This document shows, in pieces, positions 13,292 through 22,099 of a DNA stretch of 64,000 bases (within the stretch, counting starts at the first letter, position 1; every line of letters begins with the position of its first letter). The notes under the pieces are model-generated. The model did not search any database and had not been told where the DNA came from. It saw nothing but the letters and a program-made list of their open reading frames with translations. Position numbers and translations under genes: made by a program. Source of the stretch: Actinomadura oligospora ATCC 43269 (lineage in GTDB: Bacteria > Actinomycetota > Actinomycetes > Streptosporangiales > Streptosporangiaceae); NCBI RefSeq assembly GCF_000518265.1, contig NZ_JADG01000003.1, forward strand, positions 1-64,000. The letters run 5' to 3'.

Positions 13292-14632
13292 CTATCCGGC
13301 GGTCTGACGGCCGGTGGCGGAGGCGATCTGCTTGGCCGTGGAGTCCAGCGTCGCCTTCGGGTCCTTGCCGCGCAGCATCACGCCCGCGTTGGCCGACCAC
13401 ACCAGCTGGGTGGCCTTGGCGCCGTCCTTGGTGTACTCGATCGGCGGGACGGACGGCAGCAGGTCGGCGAAGACCTTGTTGACCGGCTGGCCGCCGAAGT
13501 ACGGGTCGGCCTGCTGGACCAGCGGGTCCTTCAGCGCGGGCAGGAACGCCGGGAACAGGCCCTCGTTCTTGAGCATGGACACCTGGTTGGCGCTGTTGGC
13601 GAGCATGAACTCGGTGAACGCCCACGCGGTCTTCGGGTTCTTGGTCTGCGAGGTGACCGTGAGCAGCGAGCCGCCGTTGTTGGACGTGTGCGCCCCGCCC
13701 TGCTCGAACGCGGGAAGCGGGAACACGCCCCACTTGCCGCTCATCTCCTTCATCTCGCCGGTGAGCGTGCCGCCCCACCAGGCCGCCTGCGGCGTGGTGG
13801 CGGACTTGCCGGTCTTGGACGAGGTGACCGTGGCGTCCCAGCCGCGCGCCCAGTCGACCAGGCCCTTGTCGGACAGCTGCTTCAGGACGGTCATCGCCTT
13901 GACGGCCTGCGCCGAGTTCACGGCGACCTTGCCGTCCTTGAAGTACCCCTGACCCTGCTGCTGGAGCATCATCAGGAAGGTGTTGTCCTCGGCCGGGTCC
14001 AGGGTGATGAACTTGGTGCCGGTCTTGGCCTTGACCTGCTCACCGGCCTTGACGTAGTCGTCCCAGGTGTTGATCGAGTTCGGGTCGACGCCCGCCTTCT
14101 GGAACAGGTCGCGGCGGTAGAACACGCCGCAGGGTCCCGCGTCCCACGGCAGGGCCAGGGTGCGGCCCTTCTCGTCGGTCGCGGTCTTCCACGAGGCCTG
14201 GTTGAACTGGTCCTCGTACTTGGACGCGAGCGAGGTCAGGTCGTAGAAGCCGCCGGGGAACGAGCCGAGGAAGCTCTGGAACCGCGGGCCCTCGACGGTG
14301 GTGATGTCCGGCAGGCCCTTGCCCGCCTTCAGGCCGACGGTGATCTTGTCGTAGGCGTTGTCGTAGCCGATGTCGACAATGTTGATCTTCGTCCCCGGGT
14401 GCTGCTTCTCGAACTCGGGGGCGAGGCGCTTGAGCGCGGTCGCCGCGACGTCCCACGACCAGATCGTGACGTCGCCCTTGATGTCGGCGTCCGCCCCGGC
14501 GGCCAGGCTCGGCGCGGCCTTCTTGCCGCCCGATCCGCCGCCCGCGGCACAGCCGCTCACCGCGACCACGGCGGCCACCGCGCCCGCGAGCAGAACCGAC
14601 CTTCGTGTCCGGTTCATCCGGTTGATACGCAC
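13292..14632 (-). CDS. Sugar-binding lipoprotein of the ABC importer
   Basis: This family-1 extracellular solute-binding protein has about 446 residues. A lipoprotein signal with lipobox VSGC follows RRSVLLAGAVAAVVAV. The segment TIWSWDVAATALKRLAPEFEKQHPG is typical of SBP_bac_1. MNRTRR five codons later is an alternative start. It is the first gene of the operon with two permeases, GH42 and GH63, so the ligand is likely a galactoside or related oligosaccharide. Its promoter region is shared with the divergent P-protein-like operon and contains a perfect palindrome at 14661. Confidence 0.92.
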   Translation of the reverse strand: MRINRMNRTRRSVLLAGAVAAVVAVSGCAAGGGSGGKKAAPSLAAGADADIKGDVTIWSWDVAATALKRLAPEFEKQHPGTKINIVDIGYDNAYDKITVGLKAGKGLPDITTVEGPRFQSFLGSFPGGFYDLTSLASKYEDQFNQASWKTATDEKGRTLALPWDAGPCGVFYRRDLFQKAGVDPNSINTWDDYVKAGEQVKAKTGTKFITLDPAEDNTFLMMLQQQGQGYFKDGKVAVNSAQAVKAMTVLKQLSDKGLVDWARGWDATVTSSKTGKSATTPQAAWWGGTLTGEMKEMSGKWGVFPLPAFEQGGAHTSNNGGSLLTVTSQTKNPKTAWAFTEFMLANSANQVSMLKNEGLFPAFLPALKDPLVQQADPYFGGQPVNKVFADLLPSVPPIEYTKDGAKATQLVWSANAGVMLRGKDPKATLDSTAKQIASATGRQTAG

Positions 14633-14660
14633 CCTTGCCTCCTGACACCGTCATGCTGAA

Positions 14661-14674
14661 TGCTGTATACAGCA
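14661..14674. promoter_or_regulatory. Perfect palindrome TGCTGTATACAGCA, candidate GntR operator
   Basis: This 14-bp perfect inverted repeat lies 28 bp before the binding-protein gene (start 14632) and 34 bp before the P-protein-like gene (14709). The TGTATACA core is the kind bound by FadR/FCD-type GntR regulators. One such regulator is the last gene of the plus-strand operon (19595-20275). It may control one or both divergent operons. Confidence 0.6.
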
Positions 14675-14708
14675 CACCGAATGATGATGTTTCGTCAAGA
14701 GGGGGAGC

Positions 14709-16076
14709 ATGACCGGCTCGTTTGCCCACCCGTACATCCCCAATTCGGCACCCGATGTGAAGCGGGCGATGCTCGACGCCGTCGGGGCCGAATCGGTTGA
14801 GGACTTCTACGCCGACGTCCCCGCGGACCTGCGGCTGCAGGGCCCGCTCGACCTGCCGGCGCCGATGCGCTCGGAGGCGGGGCTCGTCCGGCACATGAAC
14901 GGCCTGCTGGGCCGCAACACCAGCACCCGGGACGCGCTGAGCTTCCTCGGCGGCGGCGTGTACCAGCACCACGTGCCCGCCGTCGTGGACGAGGTGGTGG
15001 ACCGTTCCGAGTTCCTCACCGCCTACGCCGGCGAGCCCTACGAGGACCACGGCCGCTTCCAGGCGCTGTGGGAGTACCAGTCGCTCATGGGCGAGCTGCT
15101 CGACATGGACGTCGTCAACGTCCCGACCTACGACGGCTTCCAGGCCGTGGGCACCGCGCTGCGCATGGCCGGACGGGTCACCGGCGCGCGCCGGGTCGTC
15201 GTCGCCTCGGCCGTCGCGGCCGACAAGCTGTCGAAGGTCGTCGACTACGTGCGTCCCGACCACGACGTGGTCGTCGTCCCGGTCGTGGACGGACGCGCCG
15301 ACGTCGCGGCCGTCCGCGCCGCGATCGCCGAGGGCGACGTCGCCGCGGTCTACGCCGAGGCCCCGTCCTTCCTGGGCGTCGTCGACCCGGCGCTGCCCGA
15401 GCTCGGGGAGCTCGCGCACGAGGCCGGCGCGCTGTACGTGGTGAACTGCAACCCGATCTCGCTCGGCGTCGTCGCGCCGCCCGCGTCCTACGGCGCCGAC
15501 ATCGTCTGCGGCGACGTCCAGCCGCTCGGCGTGCACATGAGCTTCGGCGGCGGCAACGCCGGGTTCATCGCCACCCGCGACGAGGAGCACCTGGTCGCCG
15601 AGTTCCCGTCCCGGCTGTTCGGCGTCGTGCCGACCGTGGTCGAGGGCGAGTACGGCTTCGGCGACGTCGCCTACGAGCGCACGTCCTTCGCGATCCGTGA
15701 GGAGGGCAAGGAGTGGGTGGGCACGGCCGCCGCCCTCAACGGCATCGCCGCCGGCGTCTACCTCGCCCTGATGGGCCCGCAGGGGATGCGCGAGATCGGC
15801 GAGACCATCATGGCGAACACCCGCTACGCCATCACCCGGCTGTCGGAGATCCCGGGCGTCGAGGTGCCGAACGCCGACGCGCCGCACTTCGCCGACTTCG
15901 CCGTCCGGTTCACCGGCTCCCGCACCGTCGCCGAGATCAACGAGGCGTTGCGCGAGCGGGACGTCTTCGGCGGGCACGCCCTGTCCGAGCGCGACGCCCT
16001 GTACTGCGTCACCGAGGTGCACACCAAGGACGACATCGACCGCCTCGCCGCCCTGCTTGAGGAGATCGCACAGTGA
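14709..16076 (+). CDS. Glycine decarboxylase subunit 1-like protein (divergent P-protein A half)
   Basis: The 455-residue protein aligns by eye along its length with the A subunit of two-chain glycine dehydrogenase (decarboxylating), starting YIPNSAPDVKRAMLDAVG. Family blocks are changed. The canonical TAYTPYQPExSQG reads TAYAGEPYEDHGR, and the usual S-x-x-D-x-A-T-A-A-A-E-A block reads TYDGFQAVGTALRMA. This suggests a P-protein paralog with another substrate rather than the housekeeping enzyme. It is first in a five-gene operon and overlaps the B-subunit gene in a GTGA junction. No H-, T- or L-protein genes are nearby. Confidence 0.8.
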   Translation: MTGSFAHPYIPNSAPDVKRAMLDAVGAESVEDFYADVPADLRLQGPLDLPAPMRSEAGLVRHMNGLLGRNTSTRDALSFLGGGVYQHHVPAVVDEVVDRSEFLTAYAGEPYEDHGRFQALWEYQSLMGELLDMDVVNVPTYDGFQAVGTALRMAGRVTGARRVVVASAVAADKLSKVVDYVRPDHDVVVVPVVDGRADVAAVRAAIAEGDVAAVYAEAPSFLGVVDPALPELGELAHEAGALYVVNCNPISLGVVAPPASYGADIVCGDVQPLGVHMSFGGGNAGFIATRDEEHLVAEFPSRLFGVVPTVVEGEYGFGDVAYERTSFAIREEGKEWVGTAAALNGIAAGVYLALMGPQGMREIGETIMANTRYAITRLSEIPGVEVPNADAPHFADFAVRFTGSRTVAEINEALRERDVFGGHALSERDALYCVTEVHTKDDIDRLAALLEEIAQ

Positions 16077-17653
16077 GCGCCCCCGCCAACACCGGACCCG
16101 TCTCGACCGAGGACGCGCGGATCGCCCCGAAGCCCGCGCTGCGCCGCTTCCACCAGGCCCGCTGGGACGAGCCGCTGCTGTTCGAGCTGGGCACGCCCGG
16201 CACGCGCGGCGTGGCGGTGCCCGCGCCCGAGGTCCCCCTGGACGACTCGCTCCCCGAGGCCCTGCGCCGCAGGGAGGCCCCGGGTCTGCCGGAGATGTCG
16301 CAGCTGCACGTCCTGCGGCACTACCTGCGGCTCTCGCAGGAGAACCTCGGCGTCGACCTCAACATCGACGTCGGCCAGGGCACCTGCACGATGAAGTACA
16401 GCCCGAAGGTCAACGACCGGTTCGTCCGCGACCACCGGATCTCCGAGCTGCACCCGCTCCAGGACGAGTCGACCGTCCAGGGCGTCCTCGAGGTCATGCA
16501 CCACCTGGAGAAGATGCTCGCGGAGATCTCCGGCATGGACCGGGTCTCGCTGCAGCCGGGCGCGGGCTCGGCCGCGATCTACACCAACATCGCGATGATC
16601 CGCGCCTACTTCGCCTCGCGCGGCGAGCTGGAGCAGCGCGACGAGGTCATCACGACGATCTTCTCCCACCCGTCCAACGCGGCGTGCGCCAAGACCGCCG
16701 GGTTCAAGGTCATCACCCTGTACCCGGACAAGGACGGCTACCCCGACATCGAGGCGCTGAAGGCGGCCGTCGGGCCGCGCACCGCCGCCCTGATGATCAC
16801 CAACCCGGAGGACACCGGGATCTTCAACTCGCGGATCGCCGAGTTCGTCGACATCGTGCACGAGGCCGGCGGCCTGTGCGCCTACGACCAGGCGAACGCC
16901 AACGGCATCCTCGGCATCACCCGCGCGCGTGCCGCCGGGTTCGACATGTGCCACTTCAACCTGCACAAGACGTTCTCCACCCCGCACGCGTGCGGCGGTC
17001 CGGCGGCGGGCGCGTCCGGCGTGAGCGAGAAGCTCGTGCCGTTCCTGCCGCGTCCGACCGTGGAGTTCGACGGCACCCGCTACCACCTCGACGACGACCG
17101 TCCCGAGTCGGTCGGGAAGATCCGCCCGTTCTACGGCGTGGTGCCGAACCTGGTGCGCGCGTACGCGTGGATCATGTCGCTCGGCGCGGAGGGCCTCCGT
17201 GAGGTCGCGGAGATCGCCGTGCTGAACAACAACTACCTGATGAAGAAGATCCTGGAGATCCGCGGCGTGTCCGCGCCGTACGCCGAGGGCAAGCGGCGCA
17301 TCGAGCAGGTGCGGTACTCCTGGGAGGAGCTCGGCAGGGACACCGGCGTGCACAGCGAGGAGATCGGCGTCCGCGCCGCCGACTTCGGCACGCACTACTG
17401 GACGAGCCACCACCCGTACGTGGTGCCCGAGCCGATGACGCTGGAGCCGACCGAGTCCTACTCCCGGCAGGACCTGGACGAGTACGCCGCGATCCTCGCC
17501 GAGGTCGCGCGCGAGGCGTACGAGGACCCGGAGACCGTCCGGACCGCCCCGCACAACTCGACGATCCACCAGGTCCGGCACGAGACCCTCGACGACCCGA
17601 AGACCTGGGCCGTCACCTGGCGCGCCTACCGCCGGAAGATCCTCGGCCAGTGA
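16073..17653 (+). CDS. Glycine decarboxylase subunit 2-like protein (divergent P-protein B half)
   Basis: This 526-residue PLP subunit has its Schiff-base lysine at K299 (CHFNLHKTFSTPH). The canonical glycine-rich loop PHGGGGPGxGP is altered to PHACGGPAAGAS. The near-invariant SAHGTNPAS is replaced by FSHPSNAAC. The canonical PTVYFP near the end reads WTSHHPY. The fold is therefore P-protein, but substrate and lipoyl-partner contacts probably differ. A canonical glycine decarboxylase transfers aminomethyl to lipoylated H-protein; none is encoded in this window. GTG 16073 overlaps the A-subunit stop, and its own stop overlaps the next GTG start. Confidence 0.82.
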   Translation: MSAPANTGPVSTEDARIAPKPALRRFHQARWDEPLLFELGTPGTRGVAVPAPEVPLDDSLPEALRRREAPGLPEMSQLHVLRHYLRLSQENLGVDLNIDVGQGTCTMKYSPKVNDRFVRDHRISELHPLQDESTVQGVLEVMHHLEKMLAEISGMDRVSLQPGAGSAAIYTNIAMIRAYFASRGELEQRDEVITTIFSHPSNAACAKTAGFKVITLYPDKDGYPDIEALKAAVGPRTAALMITNPEDTGIFNSRIAEFVDIVHEAGGLCAYDQANANGILGITRARAAGFDMCHFNLHKTFSTPHACGGPAAGASGVSEKLVPFLPRPTVEFDGTRYHLDDDRPESVGKIRPFYGVVPNLVRAYAWIMSLGAEGLREVAEIAVLNNNYLMKKILEIRGVSAPYAEGKRRIEQVRYSWEELGRDTGVHSEEIGVRAADFGTHYWTSHHPYVVPEPMTLEPTESYSRQDLDEYAAILAEVAREAYEDPETVRTAPHNSTIHQVRHETLDDPKTWAVTWRAYRRKILGQ

Positions 17654-18759
17654 GATACGGACTGGTGGTCAACCCGGTCGCCGGACTCGGCGGCCGGGTC
17701 GGCCTCAAGGGCAGCGACGGCCCTGACGTGCAGGCCCGCGCCCGTGAGCTGGGCGCGGTCCCGCGCGCGTCCGAACGCGCGTCCGCCGCGCTGGCGGAGC
17801 TCGCGGCCCGGGTCGGCGCGCCGGTCGTGCTGACCGCCGCCGGGCCGATGGGCGAGGACGCGGCCCGCGCGGCCGGGCTCGAGCCGGACGTCCGCTACAC
17901 GCCGGACGGCTCGGCCACGACGGCGGCCGACACGGTCGCCGCCGCCAGGGCCCTCGCTCCCGACGTTGACCTGCTGCTGTTCGCGGGCGGCGACGGGACG
18001 GCCCGGGACGTCCTGGACGCGGTCGGTTCGTCCGTGCCCGTCCTCGGCGTCCCGACCGGCGTGAAGATGCACTCGGCGGTGTTCGGCGTCGGGCCGCGCG
18101 CCGCCGGCGAGGTCGCCGCCCGTGTCGCCACGACGCGGGCGTTCACCGAGGCCGAGGTCATGGACCTGGACGAGGACGCCGTCCGGTCCGGCCGGGTCTC
18201 GGCCCGGCTGTACGGCCACCTGCTCGTCCCCGACGCGCCCGTCCGCGTGCAGCAGCGCAAGGTCGGCAGCTCGGCCGCCGACCCGTACGCGGTCGGCGGG
18301 ATCGCCGCCGAGCTGGCCGGACGCGTCGGCGGCGGGCGGCTCGTCCTCGGCCCCGGCGGGACGACCCGCGCGATCGCCGCCGCGCTCGGCGTGGACGTCC
18401 CCGTCATGGGCGTCAACGTGCTGCGCGGCGGACGGTTCGTCGCCGCCGACGTCAACGCCGCCGAACTCGCCCGCATCGTCGAGGCCGATCCGGCCGGCAC
18501 CTGGATCGCGGTCACCCCGATCGGCGGGCAGGGCTTCCTGCTCGGCCGGGGCAACCAGCAGATCGCGCCCGAGGTGCTGCGCGCCGTCGGCCCGGACCGG
18601 CTGCTGGCCGTCGCGACCGAGGCCAAGCTCGCCGCGCTCGGCGGCCGTCCGCTGCTGCTCGACACCGGAGACCCCGACCTGGACCGTGCCCTGGCCGGCT
18701 ATCGCACCGTGATCACCGGCCGCGGCCGTACCGCCCGCTATCCCGTTCAAGGAGCCTGA
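17650..18759 (+). CDS. ATP-NAD kinase/AcoX family protein
   Basis: This 369-residue protein has the NAD-kinase-fold signature GGDGT (113-117) after VDLLLFA, and a starting MRYGLVVNPVAGLGG. PTGVKMHSAVF is typical of the AcoX branch of the ATP-NAD kinase family, whose best-known members sit in acetoin-cleavage operons with no settled function. Coupling by GTGA overlap with the P-protein-like B subunit implies the same pathway. It could phosphorylate a small metabolite rather than NAD. The substrate cannot be predicted. Confidence 0.82.
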   Translation: MRYGLVVNPVAGLGGRVGLKGSDGPDVQARARELGAVPRASERASAALAELAARVGAPVVLTAAGPMGEDAARAAGLEPDVRYTPDGSATTAADTVAAARALAPDVDLLLFAGGDGTARDVLDAVGSSVPVLGVPTGVKMHSAVFGVGPRAAGEVAARVATTRAFTEAEVMDLDEDAVRSGRVSARLYGHLLVPDAPVRVQQRKVGSSAADPYAVGGIAAELAGRVGGGRLVLGPGGTTRAIAAALGVDVPVMGVNVLRGGRFVAADVNAAELARIVEADPAGTWIAVTPIGGQGFLLGRGNQQIAPEVLRAVGPDRLLAVATEAKLAALGGRPLLLDTGDPDLDRALAGYRTVITGRGRTARYPVQGA

Positions 18760-18761
18760 AG

Positions 18762-19511
18762 ATGATCGACCTGACCGGTAAGCGCGCCGTCGTGACCGGC
18801 GCCGCGTCCGGAATCGGCCGCGCCACCGCCGAGCTGCTCGGTGAGCTGGGCGCGTCCGTCGTGCTCGCCGACCTCAACGCCGACGCGGGCGAGGAGGCCG
18901 CCAAGGCCATCCCGAACGCCCTGTTCTCCCGCTGCGACGTCTCGAGGGCGGCCGACTGCGAGCGGACGATCGAGCTGGCCAAGGACGCCTTCGGCGGCGT
19001 GGACGTGCTGTTCAACAACGCCGGGATCATCCGCCGTTCGACCGTGTGCGAGATCACCGAGGACGACTGGGACCTGGTGATGGCGGTCAACATCAAGTCG
19101 ATCATGCTGATGAGCCGGTACGCGATCCCGCTGATGGCCGAGGCGGGCGGCGGAAGCATCGTCAACACCGGGTCCGGATGGGGCATCCAGGGGGGCGCGC
19201 AGGCCGTATCGTACTGTGCGTCGAAGGGGGCGGTCGTCAACATGACCCGCGCGATGGCGATCGACCACGGGCCGCGGAACATCCGCGTGAACTGCGTCTG
19301 CCCGGGCGACACGGCCACCGGGATGCTCGCCGACGAGGCGGCGCAGCTCGGAGAATCGGTCGAGACGTTCTACGCCGACGCGGCCGACCGGCCGCTCGGA
19401 CGCATCGGCACCCCACGCGACATCGCGAGCACCGTGGCGTTCCTCGCCAGCGACGCCGCGGCGTTCGTTTCGGGTGCCGTCCTCGCCGTGGACGGCGCGG
19501 GCACCGCCTGA
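18762..19511 (+). CDS. Short-chain dehydrogenase/reductase, fourth gene of the P-protein-like operon
   Basis: This classical SDR has 249 residues. The dinucleotide-binding loop is TGAASGIGRAT, NNAG follows, and the catalytic Ser lies in GSGWG with Tyr and Lys in SYCASKGA. Asp in VVLADLNAD at the end of beta-2 favours NAD(H). It starts three bases after the AcoX-like stop. In this operon it probably oxidises or reduces an alcohol/carbonyl intermediate before or after the decarboxylase-like step. Confidence 0.88.
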   Translation: MIDLTGKRAVVTGAASGIGRATAELLGELGASVVLADLNADAGEEAAKAIPNALFSRCDVSRAADCERTIELAKDAFGGVDVLFNNAGIIRRSTVCEITEDDWDLVMAVNIKSIMLMSRYAIPLMAEAGGGSIVNTGSGWGIQGGAQAVSYCASKGAVVNMTRAMAIDHGPRNIRVNCVCPGDTATGMLADEAAQLGESVETFYADAADRPLGRIGTPRDIASTVAFLASDAAAFVSGAVLAVDGAGTA

Positions 19512-19520
19512 TCCAGGCCG

Positions 19521-19551
19521 GGTGCGCGGCGGGACGAACCGGCCGCGCGCC
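19521..19551 (+). terminator. Hairpin between the SDR and GntR genes
   Basis: GGTGCGCGGC (19521-19530) pairs with GCCGCGCGCC (19542-19551), nine of ten positions, around an 11-base loop. It sits ten bases after the SDR stop. It may partly terminate transcription or stabilise the upstream message, lowering expression of the regulator gene. Confidence 0.4.
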
Positions 19552-19594
19552 CCGCCGTCACGGTCGGATCCGGGGACTGGGGAAGAGGGAGAGC

Positions 19595-20275
19595 ATGGCG
19601 ATCGAGCGCCGTCCGCTGCGTGAGCAGATCAAGGACGAGCTGCTGGAGCGGCTCGGCCGGGGCGAGTTCGCCGCGAACGAGCCGATCAACGAGAACCGGA
19701 TGGCCGCCGACCTCGGCGTCAGCCGGACCCCGCTGCGGGAGGCGCTGATCGCGCTGGAGCGCGAGGGGGTGATCCGCAGCGAGCGCGGCAAGGGCTTCCG
19801 GTTCGCGCCGATGAGCCGCAAGGAGTTCCTGGACCTCAGCACGATCGTGCGCGAGATGGAGTCCCTGGCGCTGCGGCTGAGCGACCCGGCGTTCCTGGTG
19901 TCGCTCGCGCCGCGGCTGCTGGCCGAGGCGCGCGCGTTCCCCGATCCGCGCGCGGCCTACGCCGTCCTGGAGAGCCACGACGACGCCTGGCACGAGATGC
20001 TGACCTCGGGCTGCCGCAACGAGCGGCTGCTGGACATGATCGGTTCGCTGAAGCTGACCATGCACCGCTACGAGCGGGTCGTGGTCGGCGACCAGGACGT
20101 GCTGGAGCGCTCGGCCGCCGAGCACGAGCGGATCGCCGAGTGCCTGCTCGAGGGCGACGTCGAGGGCGCGGTCACCGCGCTCAAGACCAACTGGGCGAGC
20201 GGTTCCGAGCGCATCCTGGAACGCTTCGACCGCGAACGCGACCGCCGCGCCGCCGCCGAGCCCACACCGTCCTGA
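19595..20275 (+). CDS. GntR-family regulator with FCD domain
   Basis: This 226-residue regulator has an N-terminal winged helix with the recognition helix in ENRMAADLGVSRTPLREALIALE, then an all-helical FCD ligand domain with His ligands in DDAWHEML and SAAEHERIAECL. FCD regulators usually respond to carboxylates or small metabolites, often with a bound metal. ATG 19595 was chosen. It is the last gene of the P-protein-like operon, and the natural target is the TGTATACA palindrome at 14661. A strong terminator follows. Confidence 0.88.
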   Translation: MAIERRPLREQIKDELLERLGRGEFAANEPINENRMAADLGVSRTPLREALIALEREGVIRSERGKGFRFAPMSRKEFLDLSTIVREMESLALRLSDPAFLVSLAPRLLAEARAFPDPRAAYAVLESHDDAWHEMLTSGCRNERLLDMIGSLKLTMHRYERVVVGDQDVLERSAAEHERIAECLLEGDVEGAVTALKTNWASGSERILERFDRERDRRAAAEPTPS

Positions 20276-20279
20276 CGAA

Positions 20280-20315
20280 GCCCTGGCCCCGGCCGGCGAT
20301 GGCCGGGGCCAGGGC
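20280..20315. terminator. Strong bidirectional hairpin terminator
   Basis: A perfect 15-bp stem GCCCTGGCCCCGGCC / GGCCGGGGCCAGGGC encloses the loop GGCGAT. It sits between the convergent GntR gene (ends 20275, plus) and the ABC ATPase gene (ends 20320, minus), so it can stop transcription from both sides. Confidence 0.85.
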
Positions 20316-20319
20316 TCGG

Positions 20320-21129
20320 TCAGTCCAGGGCCCGGCGGTCGGCGGCGATGCGGGCCGGGTCCCAGCCGGGCCGGGGCACCGAGTCGAGCAGGAGCCGGGT
20401 GTAGGGGTGCCGGGGCCCGTCGAGCACGGCCGCGGCCCGGCCCGCCTCGACGGTCCGTCCCCGGCGCAGGACGAGCAGGTCGTCGGCGACGTGCCGGACC
20501 AGCGACAGGTCGTGGCTGACGAACACGTAGGCGACGCCGAGCGAGGCGCGCAGGTCGCGCAGCAGCTCGACGATCTGGGCCTGGATCGACACGTCCAGCG
20601 CGGACGTCGCCTCGTCCAGGACCAGCGCCCTCGGCTCGACGGCGAGCGCGCGGGCGAGCGCGACGCGCTGCCGCTGCCCGCCCGACAGCCGCCGGGGGAG
20701 CGCCGCCGCCTCGCGTTCGCCGAGCCCGACCCGGTCGAGCAGTTCGTCCCGGCGGGCGCGGCGCGCGGCCGGGTCCAGGTCGAAGTGCAGCCGCAGCGGC
20801 TCCTCGACGGCGTCGGCGACGGTCACGCGCGGGTCGAGCGACAGGTACGGGTCCTGGAAGACCATCTGGATCGCGCGGGCGCGGGCGAGGCGGGCCGTCC
20901 GCCCGCGCGGCGGTGCGGTGCGGTCGGCGCCGTCCACCAGGACGCGTCCGGCGGACGGCCGCTCCAGCCCGACGAGCATCCGCGCGGTCGTGGTCTTCCC
21001 CGATCCGGACTCGCCGACGATCGCCAGGGAGCCGCCCGGCGGGACGGCGAACGACACGTCGTCGACGGCCGCGTGGTCGCCGAACGTCTTGCGCAGCCCC
21101 TCGACGGCCAGAACCGGCTGTTCAGTCAT
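20320..21129 (-). CDS. Oligopeptide/opine-type ABC transporter ATP-binding protein, DppF-like
   Basis: This 269-residue ATPase has Walker A GESGSGKTT, signature LSGGQRQRVALARAL, Walker B ALVLDEATSALD and the switch His in VFVSHDLS. The C-terminal tail contains GPRHPYTRLLLDSVP, as in oligopeptide transporter ATPases. It overlaps the DppD-like gene by eight bases. It is the fifth gene of the operon of binding protein, two permeases and two ATPases. Confidence 0.92.
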   Translation of the reverse strand: MTEQPVLAVEGLRKTFGDHAAVDDVSFAVPPGGSLAIVGESGSGKTTTARMLVGLERPSAGRVLVDGADRTAPPRGRTARLARARAIQMVFQDPYLSLDPRVTVADAVEEPLRLHFDLDPAARRARRDELLDRVGLGEREAAALPRRLSGGQRQRVALARALAVEPRALVLDEATSALDVSIQAQIVELLRDLRASLGVAYVFVSHDLSLVRHVADDLLVLRRGRTVEAGRAAAVLDGPRHPYTRLLLDSVPRPGWDPARIAADRRALD

Positions 21130-22099
21130 GGATCGGCTCCTCGGCGCGAAGACAGGCGACGGACACGCCGTCCACCGGGCGAAGGGTGGGCCGCTCGGCG
21201 GCGCACTCCGGCGCGGCGAGGCGGCAGCGGGCGGCGAAGGCGCACCCCTCCGGGTTCTCGGCGAGCGACACCGGACGGCCCGGCACGCCGCGCGGCGGCT
21301 CGGCGGACCCCATCCGGGGCGTCGCGGCCAGCAGGCCCGCCGTGTACGGGTGGCGGGGGCGCGCGAACAGGCCGTCCGCGGTCTGCTCCTCCACGATCCG
21401 GCCCGCGTACATGACGTAGATCCGGTCGCAGACGGCGGCGGCGAGGTCCAGGTCGTGCGTGACGAACAGCAGGCCCGTGCCGCGTTCGGCCTGGAGCCGG
21501 GTGAGGATCGAGATGACCTCGGCCTGGGTGGTGACGTCCAGAGCGGTGGTCGGCTCGTCGGCGAGCAGCAGCCGCGGGCCGCCCGCGAGCGCCCCGGCGA
21601 TCATGACGCGCTGCAGCATGCCGCCGGAGAACTCGTGCGGGAACCGGCGCAGCGCCCGGCGCGGGTCGGGGATGCCGACCGCCTCCAGCAGCTCCTCGGC
21701 CGTCTTCCGCGCGGCGCGCGCGGGCGTGCCCCCGGCGCGCAGGCCCTCGGTGACGAAGTCGCCGACGCGGCGGACGGGGTTGATCGAGGCGCGCGGGTCC
21801 TGGAACACCATCGCGGCCTCGCGGCGGCGCAGCTCGCGCAGCCGCGCGGGCGGCATCGCTAGCACGTCGTCCCCGGCCACCCGGACGGTCCCGGTGGCGG
21901 TGGCCCCGGCGGGCAGCAGTCCGAGCGCGGCCCGGCTGGTCACCGACTTGCCGGAGCCGGACTCGCCGACCAGCCCGACCGACTCGCCCCGCGCCACGCG
22001 CAGCGACACCCCGTCGAGGACGGGCCGGGCGGCTCCCGAGGCGAGCCGGACGGTGAGGTCGTCGATCTCCAGCAGCGTCTCTCCCGTCGTCCCGGGCAT
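21122..22099 (-). CDS. Oligopeptide/opine-type ABC transporter ATP-binding protein, DppD-like
   Basis: This 325-residue ATPase has Walker A GESGSGKS, Walker B LLLADEPTTALD, and signature FSGGMLQRV in place of LSGGQ, which is common in DppD/OppD. The C-terminal oligopeptide-transporter domain includes RHPYTAGLLAATP and a four-Cys set in GCAFAARCRLAAPEC and VACLRAEEP that may bind an Fe-S cluster, as known for this family. ATG 22099 overlaps the permease stop by one base. Confidence 0.92.
   Translation of the reverse strand: MPGTTGETLLEIDDLTVRLASGAARPVLDGVSLRVARGESVGLVGESGSGKSVTSRAALGLLPAGATATGTVRVAGDDVLAMPPARLRELRRREAAMVFQDPRASINPVRRVGDFVTEGLRAGGTPARAARKTAEELLEAVGIPDPRRALRRFPHEFSGGMLQRVMIAGALAGGPRLLLADEPTTALDVTTQAEVISILTRLQAERGTGLLFVTHDLDLAAAVCDRIYVMYAGRIVEEQTADGLFARPRHPYTAGLLAATPRMGSAEPPRGVPGRPVSLAENPEGCAFAARCRLAAPECAAERPTLRPVDGVSVACLRAEEPIHD

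Noticed and set aside
14675..14708. Glycine riboswitch before the P-protein-like operon
   Set aside because: The leader is too short for a tandem glycine aptamer, and no aptamer core was seen.
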